A stretch of DNA of 64,000 nt from assembly GCF_040833985.1 (NCBI RefSeq), contig NZ_CP162139.1:2814501-2878500 (forward strand). Direction: 5' to 3'. The translations under genes were made by a program, and so were the position numbers. Each line of letters begins with the position of its first letter. Positions within the stretch are counted from its first letter, which is position 1. This DNA is from Leptospira sp. WS4.C2. GTDB taxonomy: Bacteria > Spirochaetota > Leptospiria > Leptospirales > Leptospiraceae. Under the pieces are notes generated by a model that made no database searches, had not been told where the DNA came from, and worked only from the letters and a program-made list of their open reading frames with translations. Below, one piece after another: positions 46,523-54,647 of the stretch.

Positions 46523-46577
46523 ACTTTCTCCTTTTTTCCCAATTTCTAGTTGCCAAATTTATCGTCAACAAAAATCA

Positions 46578-46595
46578 TATACCATAGGGGGTATA
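46578..46595. promoter_or_regulatory. CsoR/CstR-type operator candidate
   Basis: Perfect 6-bp arms TATACC (46578-46583) and GGTATA (46590-46595) are separated by ATAGGG. The whole reads as a TACC-N6-GGTA box with an inner G-tract, the form of operators bound by the CsoR family (copper-sensing CsoR, persulfide-sensing CstR). It lies in the divergent gap between the rhodanese and persulfide dioxygenase genes. No CsoR-family gene is in the window. The comparison with known operators is from memory. Confidence 0.55.
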
Positions 46596-46688
46596 GTATT
46601 TTATGACAATCCTCCTAAAAAAAATTGGCTATCTCTAGTAGCCAACGCTTGTGACCATAGTTTTGAGAGAAAAGGAGACTTCTGTTAT

Positions 46689-47402
46689 ATGATTTCAAAT
46701 CCAAACGACAATATAGAAATCCGACCAATGTATGATTTAGAATCTGGGACCTGGACCTATCTCTTACTGGACAAAGAATCGAAACAATCTGTTCTCATTG
46801 ATCCTGTATTAGAACGGTTTGATAGAGACCTAAGACAAATTCAGGAACTTGGTTACACTCTCTCTGTAACTATAGAAACCCATATGCATGCGGACCATAT
46901 TACTTCTGCAAGTAAAATGAGAGATCAAACTCAGTGTCAGTCTTATGCTTCAGAATATTCCGGTGCTCTTTGCGCCTCTAAATTCCTAAACGGAGGAGAT
47001 TTATTTTCCGTTGGCAATTTGAAATTTCAAGTAATCCATACTCCTGGCCATACCCCTTGTTCCATTTCTCTTCTTTTAAATGGGAAATATCTTTTTTCAG
47101 GCGATGCACTTTTGATTCGCGGATGTGGTCGAACTGATTTCCAAGGAGGAAACGCAGAAGATCTATACAAATCAATTACAGAAAAATTATTTTCCCTACC
47201 CGATGATACCATTGTCCTACCTGGACATGATTACAAAGGATTTCTTTCAACAACAATCGGAGAAGAAAAACAATGGAATCCTCGCATTGCTGGAAAGTCT
47301 CTAATGGAATTTAAAGAAATTATGGACAATTTAAATCTGCCCGAGCCAAAAAAAATTCATGAAGCAGTGCCTGCCAATCGGGCCTGTGGGCAGGAATCAT
47401 GA
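46689..47402 (+). CDS. ETHE1-type persulfide dioxygenase (MBL fold)
   Basis: The product is 237 residues from ATG 46689, with AAGGAGA about 11 bp upstream. The longer frame from 46461 would overlap the rhodanese gene and read through the operator, so it is rejected. Metallo-beta-lactamase iron/zinc ligands are present: ETHMHADHITSASKM (HxHxDH), HTPGHTPCS, GDALLIRGCGRTDFQGG and LPGHDYKG. The GDALLIRGCGRTDFQ stretch is diagnostic of ETHE1-like enzymes, which oxidise glutathione or other low-molecular-weight persulfides to sulfite. It overlaps the transporter gene by 4 bp, so the two are coupled. Confidence 0.92.
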   Translation: MISNPNDNIEIRPMYDLESGTWTYLLLDKESKQSVLIDPVLERFDRDLRQIQELGYTLSVTIETHMHADHITSASKMRDQTQCQSYASEYSGALCASKFLNGGDLFSVGNLKFQVIHTPGHTPCSISLLLNGKYLFSGDALLIRGCGRTDFQGGNAEDLYKSITEKLFSLPDDTIVLPGHDYKGFLSTTIGEEKQWNPRIAGKSLMEFKEIMDNLNLPEPKKIHEAVPANRACGQES

Positions 47403-47764
47403 GTATCGGAATTTTATTTTTACTGTTAGGTGTTGGTGCAGGAATACTCGGAGGACTTGTAGGGATAGGTGGAGGGATTTTACTTGTCCCTGCCCTTGTT
47501 TACTTTTTTGATTTCAATCAAAAATTAGCCCAAGGAACAACCCTTGCTGCAATGGTTCCTCCTATAGGCATTGTTGCTGCTTACATCTATTATACGAGAG
47601 GTGAGACAAATATATTTGCTGCCGCCTTTATCAGTGCTGGTTTTATTTTAGGGAGTGTTTTCGGAGCAAGCGCCGCTGCCAAAATTGACACTACAACCTT
47701 GTCTCGTTTTTTTGGAGTATTTACGGTAATTGTAGGACTGAAAATGATTTTTTTCCCGAAGTAG
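47399..47764 (+). CDS. Half-size TauE/SafE (TSUP) family transporter
   Basis: The product is 121 residues with four hydrophobic helices, beginning with the glycine-rich TauE/SafE hallmark (GVGAGILGGLVGIGGGILLV) and ending with FFGVFTVIVGLKMIF. Classical TSUP proteins are about 250 residues with two homologous halves; this one is a single half and may work as a dimer. The family exports sulfite, sulfonates or sulfur compounds. It overlaps the persulfide dioxygenase gene by 4 bp. Export of the sulfite made by the dioxygenase is the simplest inference. Confidence 0.88.
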   Translation: MSIGILFLLLGVGAGILGGLVGIGGGILLVPALVYFFDFNQKLAQGTTLAAMVPPIGIVAAYIYYTRGETNIFAAAFISAGFILGSVFGASAAAKIDTTTLSRFFGVFTVIVGLKMIFFPK

Positions 47765-47817
47765 AAATGGATTAAATTATTCTTGCAGGAACTTCCGATT
47801 TAAGTTTTCCTTCACTC

Positions 47818-48342
47818 GTGTTCGGTTTTTATCTAAGTTTCTTTTGGATTCTAATTCTTTTTTTCTCTTCTGAATTTTCATGGCCTTCTTCGCTCATTAG
47901 TCCTCTCCAATTTCTTTTTTGGTGGAACTTAGTTTTTTCATCTTTCTGGTTACTTCTTATTTTTATCGTAGTATTCGGATTTTTGGGTTTTTTGTTAAGA
48001 ATTCCTATTGTCGGAATCTTATTACAAGGCATTCGAAATCAAGTTACAGAAATTGGTTGGTATAAGTTTCTGATCAATAGAACAACGGTTTGGTTGGTAA
48101 GCCAGAGTCTTATCCTCTCAGGTTCCTTTGTTTTTGGTTACGGTAACCATTCTGAAAGTTGGATCTATACAATATCTCTTCTGGCTACGATTCTCGGTTA
48201 CTTCATCAAACAGAATTTTTACAAACCTATGGCGAGTTTTTCAGGATCACGAAAAATTTTTGTCTATCGAGGTGGTTTTGAGAGGCCTGACTCGCAGAAT
48301 CAAGAGAATTTTCCAGCAGAAAAAGACGTTACACCTCCCTAG
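47818..48342 (+). CDS. Membrane protein, unknown function
   Basis: The product is 174 residues with four hydrophobic helices (LSFFWILILFFSSEF, NLVFSSFWLLLIFIVVFGFL, LVSQSLILSGSFVFGYG, ISLLATILGYFI) and a charged C-terminal tail. GTG at 47818 is the only upstream candidate start and lacks a clear ribosome site, so the true N-terminus is uncertain. I do not recognise the family. It follows the TSUP gene by 53 bp in the same direction and its stop codon sits in a terminator-like hairpin, so it is probably the last gene of the persulfide transcript. Confidence 0.5.
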   Translation: MFGFYLSFFWILILFFSSEFSWPSSLISPLQFLFWWNLVFSSFWLLLIFIVVFGFLGFLLRIPIVGILLQGIRNQVTEIGWYKFLINRTTVWLVSQSLILSGSFVFGYGNHSESWIYTISLLATILGYFIKQNFYKPMASFSGSRKIFVYRGGFERPDSQNQENFPAEKDVTPP

Positions 48343-48356
48343 TTAAACTAGGTTTT
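48338..48356 (+). terminator. Weak Rho-independent terminator candidate
   Basis: CCTAG (48338-48342), loop TTAAA, CTAGG (48348-48352) and then TTTT. The pairing extends to seven base pairs if the loop is ignored. It overlaps the stop codon of the preceding membrane protein gene. Confidence 0.45.
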
Positions 48357-48391
48357 GATTCCAAATGGATCAAAAAAACAATCTAATGGAT

Positions 48392-49075
48392 ATGGTATCC
48401 ATAAAAAAATATCCGGCAGCATTTCGTTTTTATCTAGTCACCTTCATCCTGATATCATCGTTTTTCCTTTTCCAATGTAACATTTTATCAGATAAAGATA
48501 GTGGAGTAAAAAAAATCCCGCTACAACCAATCGAAGGGCAAAAAATAGCAGCCTTTGCCGAAGGTTGTTTTTGGTGTTCCGAACATATATTTGAATCGGT
48601 TCCAGGTGTGATCAATGTAGTTTCAGGATATGCAGGTGGACATACAAAAAATCCAAGTTATGATTTAGTAAACACAGAGACAACAGGACATGCAGAAACT
48701 GTAATTATTTACTATGATCCAGCTAAGATCGATTATGCGGAATTATGTAGGATTTTTTTTCTTTCGCATGATCCAACTACATTAAACAAACAAGGCCCTG
48801 ACGAAGGTTCTTCCTATAGGTCTATCCTATTTTATTCTTCAGATGCAGAACGGAAGATTGCTAAAGAAGTTCAAAACGAAATCCAAAAAAAACAAATATG
48901 GAAAAATCCTATTGTTACGGAATACCAAGAGTTAAAAGAATTTTATCAAGCTGAGGCATATCACCAAAACTTTATTGAAAACCATCCAAACCAGTCCTAT
49001 GTTCGCGGGGTTTCTATTCCCAGGTATCAAGAATTCCAATCCCGATACGAACGTTATAAAAAAGAGCCTAAGTAG
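48392..49075 (+). CDS. msrA: Peptide methionine sulfoxide reductase A, predicted lipoprotein
   Basis: The MsrA domain is complete: active-site segment AEGCFWCSEHIFESVPGV, then SGYAGGHTKNPSY, TGHAETVIIYYDP, LSHDPTTLNKQGPDEGSSYR and KEFYQAEAYHQNF. The usual GCFWG box has cysteine in the fifth place (GCFWC). An N-terminal lipoprotein-type signal is present (FRFYLVTFILISSFFLFQCN), so the enzyme probably repairs oxidised methionine in the periplasm. Start is uncertain: ATG at 48365, 48386 or 48392. The last gives the shortest positively charged start of the signal. The stop lies inside a strong terminator. Confidence 0.9.
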   Translation: MVSIKKYPAAFRFYLVTFILISSFFLFQCNILSDKDSGVKKIPLQPIEGQKIAAFAEGCFWCSEHIFESVPGVINVVSGYAGGHTKNPSYDLVNTETTGHAETVIIYYDPAKIDYAELCRIFFLSHDPTTLNKQGPDEGSSYRSILFYSSDAERKIAKEVQNEIQKKQIWKNPIVTEYQELKEFYQAEAYHQNFIENHPNQSYVRGVSIPRYQEFQSRYERYKKEPK

Positions 49076-49097
49076 TATTTACTTAGGTTTTTGTTTT
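49067..49097. terminator. Bidirectional Rho-independent terminator between msrA and the HDOD gene
   Basis: A perfect 8-bp stem CCTAAGTA (49067-49074) and TACTTAGG (49080-49087) encloses GTATT. TTTTTGTTTT follows on the plus strand. On the minus strand the same stem is followed by CTCTTTTTT. It overlaps the msrA stop codon and directly follows the HDOD gene stop, serving both convergent genes. Confidence 0.85.
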
Positions 49098-50616
49098 AGT
49101 AAGTTAAAAATTGTTCTCTGATTTTAGTACGGAAAGAATCAAATTCAGACCTACCTTGGAATTTACATAGTTTGAGTATTTCCGAAGGAATTTCTGAAGA
49201 TTTTGCCTCTTTCGCATTGATTGATATCATCATGTCACTTAAATAAATTGGGAAAACAATGTCTGCATACACATCATCCGCAAGAAGAGGTCTATGATGG
49301 AATTCCATTGCTTTTGTATATAAAATTGGGAAATTCCATTTTTCACCGACCATAGCACCTAACCTTGAATGTGTGATCCCTATCGCCGATTCTTCCATGC
49401 TGATGGTAGAGGCGATTTCTCTGGAATTGGAATACGTTTTGATTTTTGACATATGTTGTTTGTCAAAAGATAATAGTAAAATTTCACCAATATCATGTAA
49501 CAGGGAGGCTGCAATTAGGTTACTCAAATCAGCTTTGTTCATCCCCATTTTTTGTCCAATGGCTTTGCAATAAAAGGCCGACTCGTTCGATTTTTCCCAT
49601 ATTGCTGTAAATGCAGGAAATTTATCTTCTAACATCTGCTTGGTTCCAAGACTATACAGCAAAGTTTGTAGTTCTTTTAAACCAATCAGTTGTATTGCAC
49701 GGTCCAAACTTTCTACTTTTCCCCCTCGTCGGAATGCCGCAGAGTTGGAAAGTTTAAGTATATTGGCTGACAATGCAATATCTCTTTTGATCATTTCTGC
49801 AATGGTTCCAATACTCGAGTTTGGTTTGTCAATCGCATCCTGAATGTCTTTAATTGCCTTCGGAAAAGTAGGCAAATTATCAATTTGAGAAACTATGTGA
49901 TCAATTTTTTCCAACTGTTGGTTTTCCTTGGAAACCTTAGATGGAATATCTATCATAAATACAGTTTTGTTTTCGCTGGACTCAAATTTGAATGCTGAAT
50001 CACCCAACCCATCATTCCGCAACATCATAAGTGTCATTATCAAACCAAGACCTGCACCTTCTTGTTCGCTAGACATATCCATAAATGCATCGGCTAGGTC
50101 GTTGTAAGTTTTTGCCTTATCAATTCTTTCTTTGATCCTTGCTGATTCTGTCGCTGTAAGTTGGACGTTGTTCATGATCCGAATGCGCATCAAACTTTTA
50201 TTATGTATAAAAGACACAAAGACTCCGAAATTATTTCTTTGGAGGGAATCTTCGATTACTTCGCGATTTTCAAGATAAGTTTTTTTGAACTCTGTGATCT
50301 CAGCCTCATATTCAGCTTCATTTTCAATGTTACTTGCACGGTTTTTAAAGAATACTCGTTTTGCGTTCGCTTTAATTGCATTTGTAACCGTTTCTTTCAT
50401 CGCCGCAAGAACAGAGTCTCTAACGATGATTAGGTCAAGTTGCAATAAAAATCGATCTAAAATTTGATATAATGTATTTTCTACTTCATCTGTAATTTGA
50501 AAAAACTTAAAATGAAAAGGAGCATTTTCTGCTATTGGATGATTGATATCATCAATATTGGAATGAAGACCTAAGTCTTGTTTGTATTCTAATGTGACAG
50601 CCTTTGGACTTGCCAT
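49096..50616 (-). CDS. HATPase-like plus HDOD domain fusion protein
   Basis: The product is 506 residues. The N-terminal 240 residues resemble a GHKL-type ATPase fold: N-box-like MKETVTNAIKANAKRVFF, a central RIRIMNNVQL, and a G-box-like EQEGAGLGLIMTLMML. There is no phospho-acceptor histidine domain. The C-terminal part (about 245-450) is an HDOD domain: IDNLPTFPKAIKDIQDAID, LSANILKLSNSAAFR, SLLHDIGEILLL and HSRLGAMVGEKWNFP. HDOD proteins are signalling scaffolds. The combination is unusual. GAGG lies about 5 bp before the ATG. It shares a terminator with msrA. Confidence 0.8.
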   Translation of the reverse strand: MASPKAVTLEYKQDLGLHSNIDDINHPIAENAPFHFKFFQITDEVENTLYQILDRFLLQLDLIIVRDSVLAAMKETVTNAIKANAKRVFFKNRASNIENEAEYEAEITEFKKTYLENREVIEDSLQRNNFGVFVSFIHNKSLMRIRIMNNVQLTATESARIKERIDKAKTYNDLADAFMDMSSEQEGAGLGLIMTLMMLRNDGLGDSAFKFESSENKTVFMIDIPSKVSKENQQLEKIDHIVSQIDNLPTFPKAIKDIQDAIDKPNSSIGTIAEMIKRDIALSANILKLSNSAAFRRGGKVESLDRAIQLIGLKELQTLLYSLGTKQMLEDKFPAFTAIWEKSNESAFYCKAIGQKMGMNKADLSNLIAASLLHDIGEILLLSFDKQHMSKIKTYSNSREIASTISMEESAIGITHSRLGAMVGEKWNFPILYTKAMEFHHRPLLADDVYADIVFPIYLSDMMISINAKEAKSSEIPSEILKLCKFQGRSEFDSFRTKIREQFLTY

Positions 50617-50810
50617 AAAACCTCAATAGGAAGAAGTATCAAAAGGGAATCCCCTAAGCCAATGAATCTGGCTACACTTCTACTCCATCGAATGCGAAGA
50701 TTTCACTAGTGCAAGCGTTTAACAATAAAATAACGAAAGACAAAATTCTTGCGGTTAGTACGAAAACAACTAGGAGTTTAATCCGTGATTTTACTACGTT
50801 TGTGTACTAA

Positions 50811-51437
50811 TTAATCAAAGATTTTGATCTTTGGCAAACCCAAATTATAGCGAACCGCCACCACTCGAATTCCTACGACAACTGTTGCTGAGATCACTAA
50901 GTTCCAATTAGCATTTATATTCCAAACATTAAGCACAATATATAAAACGGATCCCACCAAACAAGCAGTAGCATAGATTTCTTTTCGGAAGATAAATGGA
51001 ACTTCATTCATCAATGTATCACGAATGACACCCCCGAAGATTGCAGATATCATTCCAAGAAGTGCAGAAGCAAAAAAATTAACTCCATGATCCAAAGCAA
51101 TCCTCGTTCCAAGGACAGTATAAATTCCAATCCCTAACGTATCGAAAAGAAAAAGTTCATCCCGCAACTTGGTAAGAATTCCAGGCAATAAAATGACAAG
51201 TAAAAAACCGATGAATATTGCCCATAGGATGTTCTCATCCCGAACCCAGGAAACGGGGTAATTTCCGAGGGTAATGTCTCTTAAAGTCCCACCTCCAATA
51301 GCTGTGATGAAACCAGTGAAAAAAACACTAAACAAATCATGGTGGTGGTCCTTATGTTCCAAAGCGGCGAGAGCACCAGAAATCGTAAAAACCATGATAC
51401 CAGCCAGTCCAATGTAATAAGAAAAACTAAAATCCAC
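50811..51437 (-). CDS. TRIC/UPF0126-type cation channel family protein
   Basis: The product is 208 residues with seven hydrophobic helices in two repeated halves. Each half has the glycine motif followed by RD: TAIGGGTLRDITLGNYPVSW and SAIFGGVIRDTLMNEVPF. This is the signature of the prokaryotic trimeric intracellular cation channel family (formerly UPF0126). The physiological role in bacteria is not established. It is divergent from the large lipoprotein gene. About 190 bp separate it from the HDOD gene upstream side, in which I see no clear structure. Confidence 0.88.
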   Translation of the reverse strand: MDFSFSYYIGLAGIMVFTISGALAALEHKDHHHDLFSVFFTGFITAIGGGTLRDITLGNYPVSWVRDENILWAIFIGFLLVILLPGILTKLRDELFLFDTLGIGIYTVLGTRIALDHGVNFFASALLGMISAIFGGVIRDTLMNEVPFIFRKEIYATACLVGSVLYIVLNVWNINANWNLVISATVVVGIRVVAVRYNLGLPKIKIFD

Positions 51438-51523
51438 GGTTTCTCCCCAACTTTTATTTGTTTAGACGTAAATAAAATGACAATCTTTCTCCCCTTCATT
51501 TGTTGTATACAATAGAGATAATT

Positions 51524-54500
51524 ATGAGGCCTGCAAAAATTTTTAGGAATGCCATTCTCATCCCCCTTTTCCTCTTCCAGGCATGTATTCCCAGTTTGTC
51601 CAAGGACTTAATTCAATCAGTTAGTGATTTCATCCAACTGCGAAGTTTAGTCAATACGGGGCCCTTTAAAATTTCCGTAATCGTCTCCGGTCTTCTTGGT
51701 TCTGGCTTAACTATCGATTTGAATTCAGGAGTAGAAAGCATCGTTGTCAATTCCAATGGCAGTTATGAATTTGCTACGACCCTCACAACGGGAAACAATT
51801 TCACTGTCTCCATAAAAACGCAACCAACACTTCCAGTCCAAAGTTGTTCAGTCAGTGGAGGCGTAGGTGTAGTAGGATTTGGAGATATAAATTCTATAAT
51901 AGTAAACTGTGATCCTTTGCGTTATACAATTGGTGGAACCATCACTGGCCTTGATGGAATTACTGGTCTTGGGTTAACTAACTCGGTGGATGGATCCACC
52001 CTGAACGTGGCAGTGGCTTCAGGAGCTTTTGCTTTTACCCAAACTTATTTGGATGGAACAACATATAATATTTCCGTAACCACGCAACCTAACCATCCTG
52101 TACAAGATTGTGTCATCACAAATGGTTCAGGGACGATCGCAAGTGCTAACATCACAAACATCACGATTGCCTGCACTTCAACTGCATTTCCCATTGAAGT
52201 GACAGCCGTGGGCATTGCTTCAGGAACTCTCACCATACGAAATAACAATTCCGAGTTACTCACCATTTCAACAAATGGCTTACATAGATTTCCAACAAAT
52301 ATCATAACAAACAATACTTATAGTCTTCAGATCATGTCGACACCGGCAAATCATCAATGTACGTTGGACTTGACTAGCGGAACGGTTACGGGGACGATTT
52401 CTGTCAAGGCGAATTGTTTTAGTGTTTTGTCTTTTTCACCTTCCAATGGAGGGATTCTCCAACCACTGGAAAGTTTACGTTTACAATTTTCTGATGCAAT
52501 CAATGCAGGAAGTTGCACGGGTTCCACTGGAACATTGAACACTAACGCAAGTTTACCGATCCAATTTTCTGTAACAACAACTAGTCTCCCAAATGATACT
52601 TTAATTGTTTCCCCTGCACCTACAGATTCGTGGATGAGTGGACACAGAACTCTGACCCTCAGTTGTTTTAATGTGGGAGGGACACCTCTTTCTTCCACTG
52701 TAAACTTACTCTATCTTATACCGTCTGCTCTTCGGTTCGTAGCAGACACTACCGGAAACGATCTAAATGATGGTCTCACACCGTTCACACCCAAACGTCA
52801 TATCCAGTCAGCAATCAATAGTTTTGGGGGCTGTCCAAGTTCTGACTGCGCTGTATTAGTAGAAGCGGGATCCTACGACCCGACTTTTGTTGGCGGCACC
52901 ATCCAACTCGTATCAGGAATTTCACTATACGGTAGTTATGTGGCCGGCTCTAGTTTCGGGACCTGGAACCCAGATGTTCACTCCTCAGTCATTTTGATGG
53001 ACACAACTCCCCCAGGATGTTCGATTGCGACTGTTACTTCTCCCTGTACATCTATTTTCGGTGATGCCACTGTTACTAACAATGTAACCATTTCTGGATT
53101 CCGTATCGAATCGGGACCTGACATAGCTCCTTATATGGCCGGGGTCTTTTTAGACTCTACCAATAATGTGCGGCTCATTAACAATGAGATCAATGCAGGA
53201 ACAGGAATCAATGGGTCTTCCGGTGTTCATGCAATTAATAGCAATCCGTATTTAATTAAAACCACGATTGTTGGAGGACTTTGTTCTACCATAGGTTGTG
53301 AAGCCAATGGATTGTATATATCCTCTGCAACGGCTCTCGCACCGGTTCTATTAGGTAACACGATCGCTGGTGGGAATCTATCGTTTCAAAATTCGAAGTC
53401 AAAAGGAATTTATTATGCGGGTTCGTCGGGAATGGATATGACGAATGTTCGTGGGAATATCATCTATGCAGGGAGTGTGGATATGTCAACCTCCACCACC
53501 AGCGAGAGTATCGCTTTGGATATCAATGCCGGAACTAGCTCGACTGGTATTCTTGCGGGAAATGTCATTGGTTCGAGTAACGGATACAAATCAATGGGAA
53601 TCCGAATAACACCTTCTTCTAATATTCAAATTGGTTCCCCTACGCAAGGGAACCTTATCTCTTCTGGTAATGCAATATACGAATCTTTTGGCATTAGTTT
53701 AGGAGGAGGACAAATCATTCGTAGAAATCAAATTCAAACAGGGAATACAACCAACCTATCTGCATTTACCAGCAATACCGGTATTCTCATTAGTTCTGGT
53801 GGAACAGCTACTATAGAAAATAACTCTATAGTAGTAGGGAATGCAAATTCTACTACGGCAACAGGAACTGCGATCGGCATCCGCGCTGTCTCTCTTAACG
53901 CTGCTTCAAACATCACAGGGAATTACATACGTGTAGGGAGTGCCTCTGGTGGAACAGCAACATTGGTATCTGGAATTCAATTAGCTTCCCCTGGAGCGAT
54001 GCTTCTTGCAAACAACTGGATCCAAAATGGAACTAGTGCCGCACTGGCTCGTGGAATCGACCTTTCTGCAGTTACCAGTGCAATTCGCATTTACCATAAC
54101 ACATCAAACAGTGGAACGGGAACCGTTGGAAACGAAACTCCAGTGTATTTGAACATTGCCTCGTCTTTAGCAGACATTCAAAACAATATTTTCCTTTTAA
54201 ATAACAATACAGGAAACAATGCTTGTATCATCCTTGCAGGTCCTGGTGCGCAAACAGCAATCAAATACAATGTATTATTTAACTGCACCAATTTAGTTCG
54301 CCAGAACGCAACTTTCAACTATACCGATCTTTGTGGAACTGGAATCCCAACTACTGTCGGATGTATTACGCCTCTCGGAATCGTAGGAAACTTCGGAAAC
54401 AATCTAAATCTTAATCCCAACTTTGTTTCCAACTTTGCACCAGTGGCAGTTTACACACCGACAACAGCCACTTCTTGTTTGATTACAAAATCAACGAATG

Positions 54501-54601
54501 CAATTTCGACAAACAGTTATAATGGAGCTGGTACTAGGCCAGGAAGCGACGGGGCCATAAGCCTTGGTGCAGTGGAATATGATTATGCTTGTACACCATA
54601 A
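51524..54601 (+). CDS. Large repeat lipoprotein with predicted beta-helix
   Basis: The product is 1025 residues. The signal (PAKIFRNAILIPLFLFQACI) has the lipidated cysteine at about residue 20. Residues about 45-300 hold three copies of a beta-sandwich repeat (each beginning like ISVIVSGLLGSGLTIDLNSG or YTIGGTITGLDGITGLGLTN, with a cysteine near its end). A Big_5-like Ig domain follows (LSFSPSNGGILQPLESLRLQ). The C-terminal 600 residues have a Ser/Thr/Asn-rich right-handed parallel beta-helix pattern (repeated NNSIVVGNAN, GNTIAGGN, and a DUF1565-like entry TTGNDLNDGLTPFTPKRHIQ). It is probably surface-exposed. AGAGATA serves as a weak ribosome site. Confidence 0.8.
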   Translation: MRPAKIFRNAILIPLFLFQACIPSLSKDLIQSVSDFIQLRSLVNTGPFKISVIVSGLLGSGLTIDLNSGVESIVVNSNGSYEFATTLTTGNNFTVSIKTQPTLPVQSCSVSGGVGVVGFGDINSIIVNCDPLRYTIGGTITGLDGITGLGLTNSVDGSTLNVAVASGAFAFTQTYLDGTTYNISVTTQPNHPVQDCVITNGSGTIASANITNITIACTSTAFPIEVTAVGIASGTLTIRNNNSELLTISTNGLHRFPTNIITNNTYSLQIMSTPANHQCTLDLTSGTVTGTISVKANCFSVLSFSPSNGGILQPLESLRLQFSDAINAGSCTGSTGTLNTNASLPIQFSVTTTSLPNDTLIVSPAPTDSWMSGHRTLTLSCFNVGGTPLSSTVNLLYLIPSALRFVADTTGNDLNDGLTPFTPKRHIQSAINSFGGCPSSDCAVLVEAGSYDPTFVGGTIQLVSGISLYGSYVAGSSFGTWNPDVHSSVILMDTTPPGCSIATVTSPCTSIFGDATVTNNVTISGFRIESGPDIAPYMAGVFLDSTNNVRLINNEINAGTGINGSSGVHAINSNPYLIKTTIVGGLCSTIGCEANGLYISSATALAPVLLGNTIAGGNLSFQNSKSKGIYYAGSSGMDMTNVRGNIIYAGSVDMSTSTTSESIALDINAGTSSTGILAGNVIGSSNGYKSMGIRITPSSNIQIGSPTQGNLISSGNAIYESFGISLGGGQIIRRNQIQTGNTTNLSAFTSNTGILISSGGTATIENNSIVVGNANSTTATGTAIGIRAVSLNAASNITGNYIRVGSASGGTATLVSGIQLASPGAMLLANNWIQNGTSAALARGIDLSAVTSAIRIYHNTSNSGTGTVGNETPVYLNIASSLADIQNNIFLLNNNTGNNACIILAGPGAQTAIKYNVLFNCTNLVRQNATFNYTDLCGTGIPTTVGCITPLGIVGNFGNNLNLNPNFVSNFAPVAVYTPTTATSCLITKSTNAISTNSYNGAGTRPGSDGAISLGAVEYDYACTP

Positions 54602-54633
54602 TCAAAACTAATTTGATTATGGTATTTTTAATT
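54595..54633 (+). terminator. Rho-independent terminator after the beta-helix lipoprotein gene
   Basis: A perfect 12-bp stem (54595-54606 with 54612-54623; the arms include CCATAATCAAA and TTTGATTATGG) has loop ACTAA and is followed by ATTTTTAATTT. The gene's TAA stop is within the stem. It may also serve the convergent gene ending at 54648. Confidence 0.75.
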
Positions 54634-54647
54634 TAAGTTTTTGGTCT

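Noticed and set aside
46461..46688. N-terminal extension of the persulfide dioxygenase
   Set aside because: It would overlap the rhodanese 5' end and read through the operator-like box; the conserved domain begins after ATG 46689.
49640..49843. Plus-strand frames opposite the HDOD gene
   Set aside because: They are antisense shadows without start signals or domains.
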